A stretch of DNA of 64,000 nt from positions 78,001,668 through 78,065,667 of the forward strand of contig OY804576.1 in NCBI GenBank assembly GCA_963680875.1, read 5' to 3'. Each line of letters starts with the position of its first letter. Position 1 is the first letter of the stretch. This document shows positions 34,401-43,400 of the stretch, piece after piece. The position numbers and the translations under genes were made by a program. A model generated the notes under the pieces. That model did not search any database. It was given only the letters and a program-made list of their open reading frames with translations, and was not told where the DNA came from. This stretch comes from Bathymodiolus brooksi (lineage: Eukaryota > Mollusca > Bivalvia > Mytilida > Modiolidae).

Positions 34401-37400
34401 GTAGGTAGATCTTGACAGGCTGAACATGTTTGCAGTTTAAACTTAACATCTATCTCTTATAGTTTTTGAAATAAAGGATGAAAAATATTAAAATTTTGAA
34501 ATTTTGATGAAAAAAGGACAATAAATCCAAAATGGGTAATGGGATTTACTTAAAAATTGCAGGGTATGTAGATCTCGACATGCTGCACATTTTAGCAATT
34601 TAAACTAAACATCTATCTCTTATAGTTTTTGAAATATAAGACGAAAAGTATTAAAATTTTAAAAATTTGATAAAAAAAAAAGGGCAATAACTCCAAGATG
34701 GGTAATCAGATTTACTTCAAAATTGCAGGGTAGGTAGATCTTGCTGTACTGATCATTTTTACCACATGTCCAATTCTGTTTTTATTAACAGTTTTTGAGT
34801 TATTACCCAAAAACTGCAATTTTACCCCTATGTTCTATTTATAGACATGGCGGCCATGATGGTTGGTCGGCAGGGTCATCGGACATAAATTTTAAAGGGA
34901 ACCCCCTAAGGATGATTCAGGCCAAGTTTGGTTTAAATTGGTCCAGTGGTTTCAGAGGAGAATTTTTTTTTAAAAGTTTACAGACGGACGCTAAGTGATG
35001 GCAATACCTCACATGACCCTTTGGGTCAGGTGAGCTAAAAAAAATTTAAACATTTTTCCCATAGGGTCCTATGTTAAAACTATGTCCGCTGACGGTGTCC
35101 ATCTTGGATGGAGGTCGGGGTCACAGGACATAATTTTGAAAGTTGACCACCTAAGAACCATTCATGCCATGTTTGCTTTAAATTGACTTACTGGTTTCAG
35201 AGGAGAAGACTTTTAAACATTTTTTCCATAGGGTCCTATGTTAAAACTAAGTCGAGTCATGGTGGCCATCTTCACAAGTTTAGTACAGGACCACCCAATG
35301 ATCATTCCTGCAAAGTCACAATTCAATTGGCTTGTTGGTTTTTGACAAGAAGATTTTTAAAATTTCAGCCAATCAGAACACGTTATTGGCCCTGGCAGCC
35401 ATGTTGAATTTCCGATCTACACCAAAAACACAAATCTGGTAGAGGACCATCCAATGAACACTTATGGCAAGTTTGGTTGAAATCTGTTTTGTGGTTTCAG
35501 AGAAGAAGAGTTAAATGTGAAAAGCTAACGGACGACGCTTACCCATGACAAAAGTTCACATGGTCTATGGCCAGGTGAGCTAAAAATCAAAAACATTTCT
35601 GGTTTTTGATTTGTAAAATAAAAAAAAATTGTAAAAACAAGCAAGAAATTGTGCAATATACAATGTTTCATAATATAATAATGATTAACCAAATTCAGTA
35701 TTAACTTAAACCAGTAATAAAGCTTGCACAAAGGTTTTTGTCGTAAATTATAATATGACGTCCTTCTTTCGCTTTGCAAACAAATGAGCGATTTATTTAA
35801 AAACAAAATCTCATTAGCACATGCGTGTTTCCCACATTTAAGCCGGGTCATAAAATCACAAAATAAAATTATTTACAAGGTTGTTAACGTTTTAAACATC
35901 TATAATCACTGAAAATAATAAACACATCCAAAATTAATAAATATGCGATGTGCAATTAAAACGTGCAAACACAAAATTATTGCTATGGATGCTCCATCAA
36001 TATGACTGACTTTCCCGTCGTAAAAGCACATGTTGACGAGTTATCGTCTGCTCGAATATGGCAGCATAAATTGTGTGCGACATTGCCTGCAAACATAAAT
36101 ATAAATTATCGTCTTTCCCATCAAACTATACTACCATATTTGTATTATTATATATATCAGAATTGAAATAATTCATGGAAGCCGTACAGTGTTGTGAGTT
36201 TTAATATGGGTCATTACATATTATATAAAGGCCTGTTTTACCCTATTATGCTTAAGTGTTTACATTACACCACTTTCAGCTCATGTCTATCATGTACATC
36301 ATGTAAACTTTCTCATATAATGAACAATTCTAATGCAATTATAATGTAACGCGTATTTTCATTGGCTATTGAGAGCCGTCAAATCTGCAGTTGACATGCC
36401 TGAAGGAATGCTATATTCCTACGCCGAATGCACTTGTTTGTAATTCTAATATGACGTCCTTCAAACGCTTTGAGTCCAAACCTGTGGTAAAAATAATATT
36501 TATCTATGACCGATTACGTCATAGATAGACGTGGTCTGTGCTTTATAAGTGGTTGTTCCATGACACTCCCCTGTAAAAGGTACACAATGATAAGTATGCA
36601 ATACACAAAATAACTAAACATTCGTATATTGGAAATCGGCTCAGGCGATATAGAAAACAGACAGGGAATATAAACCCACATCCCTTGCGAAGATTCCGAA
36701 TAACATATAGTATTCTTGCATATCCCTGGGCCTAAAAGTCACACAAATTAAAATTCCGCGAAATGTTGTTGACGATTTTGGCACGTAAACAACACGACGT
36801 CATATGAAGACTTCCAGTTTACAACATAAAGATCCTGACGTTTTTTGGGTTTGTGTACACCTCCTTGTCGAAGTGGAATTTGTAGTATTTTCCCTTTCTT
36901 TTGAATTGATGTTCATGAATGACAACATTCAGTAATCTCAAAACATATTTGTCATCGGCATGAAACACCTTTTCGGTTGTCATTTCAAACATCTTTCGAA
37001 AAAAAATGGAATATTATTGTAACATTTCAGTCGGGACAATTAACGGAACAGCCAAAAACACTGGACGACCTAGGCTGCTTCGATTTGAAAATGTTCCGTA
37101 ATTGTCCTATTAGAATCGAAAAAATTAGCGGTAGCCATATATTTATATTGTTTTTACCACGGGCTGTCACTTTATGCCTTCATTTTACCCCTCGCTACCA
37201 CTCATGGTAAAATATTCGGCATAAAGTGCCAACCCGTGGTAAAAACAATATAAATATATGGCTACCAGTAATTATTTCTTAAACAATATGGCTGACCCAG
37301 ATATTTCCGACTGAATTTGACGCTGACGACCTATTTAGGAGATAACTGTATTGTATTTGAAAATTTCACATCATCAATTGGAGATTTGATGGTCCCAAAT

Positions 37401-40400
37401 CGAGTTTACTGTCCATTCTAATGCAATACTGAGCATAAAAATGTATTCTTGCATATCCCTGGGTCTAAAAAGCACAAAAATTAAAATTCCTGGAAATATT
37501 GTTGAACGACTTTGGCACATAAACAACGTGACGTCATATGAAGACGTCCAGTTTAAAATGTAAAGATCAGACGTTATTTGGCTTGGTGTACCTTCAATTT
37601 AGATTAATTTAACTAAAATAAGTTTTCAAGGTAGGCATTTTAATTGTTTTTGTGTATTGTTGTACATATGACATGTAGGATTTCACGTTTTCAAGATGGC
37701 AGATCCTTAAACAACTACATTACTATTTTTTAGCAGAAGGAATTTGAAAAGTGCATATATTTCGTCATTTATTTGTATGTTTTCAAACTGGTGTGTACAC
37801 GTTGGGAGAATTTCATAAGAATAGGAATAACAGTACTGTATTTGAAGAGTTGTCGGTGTCAATGGTGGATTTGACGGCCGCAAATATCCGTCTTACTGGC
37901 TCCGCTTCGGGGTGTGAAACTAGGCTTGTTGAAGGTTAAGTAGTCTCTTTAGACCATAGAGTTGTGCCTGTTAAATTTTTGTAGTGATACTTAATGCTAA
38001 AGGAAAGTAGATATATATAATAGCCTATGTTCTCTGTTTCAACTAACTGAAATTAACACATCTGATAAACAAGCAGATATTTGTATAAGAAGACTTACTT
38101 TCTGGGAAAGTTACCACAAAACACTACAAATACTGTTACAATTAGGTCCATCAGAGCTAACCTGTATAACTGTTGACCTATATATGTCTCCCAACACTGA
38201 AAATTTAACATGAACTTCAATACATAACAATGCATATTCTTTCAGGTTTTTTTATCTTAAGATTCTAGTGCTTGTGCATTATCCACAGAAACTCTTCTCA
38301 AAAGGAAAGAACCGCATCGATGGTGTAGTGGTTGGCATGGTCTCCTTGGATGCGATAGATCGTGGGTGCAAGCCTCGGTTGGGTCAAACCAAAGACTATA
38401 TAATTGGTATTTGCTGCTTCTCAGCCTTAGGGAATAAGAGGAAAGACTGGTTTTCTCTGAATCAATATAATAAGTTTTAACTGCATCTTAACTTAAGTTG
38501 GTTGCCTTTGATTGATTTTGTAATTACAGGTGTATATTAATTTCTGTAAGACTGCAATCTTCGTTTTAGGATGTAACAAAATGATAGATGTCCCTGATGC
38601 TGAATCCACAAACTATAAGGGAATTTGACAGATTAGTAGTAGCACACAAAACTACTGAACAACAAGGTGGAATTTTTCTAATTCAATGTGCAGCTCATTT
38701 ACATGAAAACTAAAATCAGTGTATATATACATCTTACAGTGCAGCTATGGCTATAAAAAAAAATATTGCAGCTTGTTTCAGTATCGAACCTAACTCTTTT
38801 ATAATATTTTTTCTTGTAAGATAGGTAAAATTCTCTATTCATCTACTGGTATAACATTTATTTTTAGAATTAAAAGGAATAACATTTGCCAATGTATTTT
38901 TTTTTTTTTTTTTTTTTACCTTTATGACAATTTTTTCTGTGAGTCCAGATGAACTGTCTGCCCACCTTTTATTACCACAAACAGGATGTACGTCTATTTT
39001 GATTATTTCAACATATATTGATGCTAGTAGAACCATTGGAGAGGCCAATCGTAAAAGTATACTCCTATAAATAAAATAAATCAACTTGATAATCCAGAAA
39101 GACATAGATTAGATTTAAAAATTCAAAATCTGTCATCGTAAATTATGTCTGGACCAAACATAAATAATTTTTTTCATCATTGTATTATGACACCCATCAT
39201 TGAAAATGCAACCATTTGTTTCTTAAATATTTGGAGTGATTCAATATTTACAAGCAAAGATAATGGGAAATCGCTAATAGTCATAGGCAATTTAAGCAAA
39301 CAAAGTTTCCTAATAGAAGGGGATTCACTTTTTCTTAGCAAGGAGATCATCATTTTTATTGTGTCAAAATAAACTCATGATGTCATTTAAAATCATATCA
39401 TGAAGCATTGTTTGTAAGAATTCGACCAGAACATTGACAGAATGCAACTCTTTTTCACAGGTTTTCAAATTAAAAACATCAAGTAGGAACAAATTTGATA
39501 ATTAACCAGTTCAAGTGTCCATTGTTTCATGCAGACATTTTACATATATATTTGTATATTGGGGAATTGTTGTTCCTTTTACATGGGATTCCCCTAATTA
39601 CATTAGAACCATCATGGTTGTCATCATATGGTACAGGTAGTTGGATTTACATTCATCTATGTAATCAGTGCTAATCATAACCAAGGTTTGTAAGCTTAAT
39701 TTCAGCCTTTGGTGAGGTGTACTTGATACAGCCTTATGTGGTAAAGTTTGTCAGTGATTTGAGGCAGGTCGGTGGGCTTCTCTGGATAATCTGGTTTCCA
39801 AAACCAAATTGGTGTTAAACATCTATAATTCAAACCATTTTATATTCTTAATAGGGATTTCTAACCCTAATTATATAAACATGTTCATGCTTGACCGAAA
39901 ATTAGGAGTTGGCAACCATTTATAGTCACATGATATTGAATATTCTCAATATTGAGATTTGGAATGTTATGCTAGGAGTCAAGGAAGGTCATGGTCAGAG
40001 AAAAGAAGAAATGCATAAATGTTTGAATTCTTCTTTTCTGTAACATTTATACATAATTACTATCATTGATTTGTTTTGCTTGAATAGATTCTCAGAGAGC
40101 AATACCGCATCAAAGGCGAATAAGAGATGCAATTAGAAGCCTTTTCAACGATAGTATGTTTATCGAGGATTTGTCAAAGTATTGTCAGTGACTTCAATTA
40201 AAATTGCAGTATTGCATATAGAAATCAACGATAATATGTTTGTATCACACATGTTGCTTGACAATAGATATCAAAGGGAAAATTTACAAATTATCACTCT
40301 TAACTACATATCTCTAATGACATGACATAATAACTCTGTGTAATAACAAACGTTATTCAGGAATAAGATCCTAGTGCAAACTAAAGTACCAATAATCTAC

Positions 40401-43400
40401 TTGAAAATAACTCACCTTGTGACGGACATTCTAATTTCTGTTTCATGGAGATAGCTTTCATATATTGTTAATCTCCAGCATACTTTAGGGACTACAAAAT
40501 TCAGCACCGTAATAGTAAAATATGGTGCAAAACTTATCATTAAATTATTCATCTTAGACTGATACTGGGAATTAAGCTGTAAAGAAAAAAAAATGACAAA
40601 TTTATGTACTAGTAGAGTGGGAACTGCTTACCCTTCCGGAGCACCTGAGTTCATGCCCTGTTTTTAGTGGGGTTTGTGTTTCTCAATCTTTAGTTTTATG
40701 TGTATGTTTTGTAAATCGTTGTTTGTCCTTTTTCTTTTGGCTGTTGCGTTGTCTGTCCTTCTTCAATTTATGGATTCTGATTACCTCTTTCGTATCTTCA
40801 AACTCTTTTTATGATTGATTACATCTATAATCAAACTAAAAACATTTTTTTTCATTCTGACATATTCTTTTAGTATTTCAAGATGAGTTAGTGACAGTTG
40901 TTAAAAGCCAGATGAGCAATTTTTCAGCCATATCATGGCAAGAACAAGTTACAATCAATGAAATGATGATGTCCATTTTATACTAGACCAACACGCTAAA
41001 TTGGATCTTTATAGAGCTAGTTCACTGAAACACATGATTCTGATTCCGAGCCAACCACTCTTTTCTCTTACTCCTTAAAGTTACATGTTTAGCGGAGAAG
41101 CAACAAATATCAATTTTATTAGTCTTTGGTTTGATCTGACCAGGGCTTGAACCGATTATCTACCACACTCGAGGTGAGCACGCTAACCATTACAACACAG
41201 AGGAGGTTTATATTTCAAGAGGTATGTCACAGATGTTGTATTATTTGTAACAAAGGTGGTTATAAACTGGACACTATAAACATATAACAAAACTGTACAA
41301 ATATGATTCTTGATTCCTTTCTAACTTTGTGGAATGTCTTGTTCTTTGCTTCTAACCACTTTGTAGAATGTCTTTTTCTGTGTTTCTAACAAATATACAA
41401 TAAGCTAAGCTGACCCAGCTCAATATGCTAAATATCACCATTTGTTGGGGCACAATTAATGGTGGCCATACAATGTCTTCTCTGATGGAGAACGCATCAT
41501 GATTGATGGAAAATAAATTTTAGAAATCGAAATTAACATGAAATAATATTTTCCCTTTTTCGACAGTATCACAGTTATAATTACACAACTAGTGATTACC
41601 ACGAGTCACAAAAAATAATAAAGCCAATGACAGGGGAGAAAATGAAAGAATGTGTCCATAGAACACAGATGCCCCTGCTTCCAGCTCAAGTTAACAGGTG
41701 TTTTTCGACAAATCAAGGAAACCAAATGTGGCATGGACAGACGGACGGACATACAGACAGATGGACAGACATGGGATAAACTTAATTTCTCTGCCACCTA
41801 GTGGCGGGAACATGCAAATCTGTTCTGTATGCTACATACCTCCATCATTTTTTCAGTAACTTTATATATTGCAGCTAAACTGATCCCTAACAGTAAGGTT
41901 ATCAATACATTGATGACAAGTCTAAAGCAGTATACAATCAGTTTGTCTATAAATGGTTTCCTTTTCCAAGCTTCTTTCTTTTTAGAATCTTGTAGTTCAG
42001 CCTAAAATTTAATATTCAAACATTTCAATACATATGTTTTAGTGAAATAGATAACAGTCTTTTGAAATCTTATTTTTTGTTGATTCAACGGTAACAATAA
42101 TATCATTTCATCTTTTTATTGTCAGGGGCTGTCATGGCCATGATCGTATGGTAGCTTGATATACAACCGGTGCCTATCACCACTGATGTTGTGAGTTTGA
42201 ATCCCGATCAGGGTGAGGTGTACAACATTATGTGATAAAGTTTGTCAGTGACTTGCGACAGGTCGATGGTTTTCTCCAGGTCCTCCGGTTTCCTCTACCA
42301 ATAAATCTGACTGCCACGATATAACTGAAATATTGCTGAAAGTGGCATTAAACACCATAAAATCAAACCAAACCAAACTTTCTTATTATTGTCATAAAAC
42401 TAGTGCCATTCTAACCGATAGCCCTGCTTTCTCAAGAAGTATTATCTCCTTCTATTTACAGATTTGTTTTTCAAACTGACCACTGGAACGTACATTAATT
42501 TGTTCATAAATACTTGTATTTTTTTTGCGAAGTTGGACATATAGTATTCTTGTCCAATGTAAGTCAGCATCAGTTACCTGACAAAGGAAGGTTGTGCATA
42601 GAATTTTTCCTTATTTGTAGATAACTATGATCATCATTGAGTTGTAAGTTTTCCTTTTAATCTTTACACATGATAATATCTCATCAACCAACTAGTATGA
42701 TACAAACACATAATCGCTGTTTTCTAATATGATGTCACTAATGTCACCCTGATAAACATACTATTGTTTATATGTTTAGCTAGAAATGGACTTCTCATCG
42801 TATTTCATATCTCAGGCATCGCCTTTGATGCAGGAGGCTGTTGTGGTCGTGATCGTATGGTAGTTGGATTTACAACTACCTGTGCAATCAGTGCCTATCA
42901 CCGCTAAAGTGGTGAGTTTGAACCCCACTGATGTCGAGGTGTACTTGATACAACATTATGTGATAAAGTTTGTCAGTGACTTGCGGCAGGTCGGTGGTTT
43001 TCTCCGGGTACTATGGTTTCCTCCACCAAATAAAACTGACTGCCACGATATAACTGAAATATTGTTGAAAGTTGTGTTAAACGCCATAGCCCTAACCCTA
43101 CCCCCCCCCCCCCCCCCCCCTTTTCAATGCAATATTACAATGAGAAATCCATTCTCTCAAATAAAAATCAAAGGTAGTATATATTGATAAAATATAATGG
43201 TTAACATATCTTTTAGAGCTAAAAAAAAAGTCCAGACCAATAGTAAACTTACAATAAGATCTGTTTTAATACTAGCTGTTTTAGATTTAGCATGTTTTTC
43301 TTTACATATACAAAAGTCCCATCCTGCCCATATTCTACTACTGTATTTAGCAGCTTTGCCTCCTCTACCATATGTAGCCTTCTCCTTCTTGGCACCACTG

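Noticed and set aside
43080..43097. Telomere-like CCCTAACCC
   Set aside because: It is the conserved 3' end of SINE family B and occurs at many copies.
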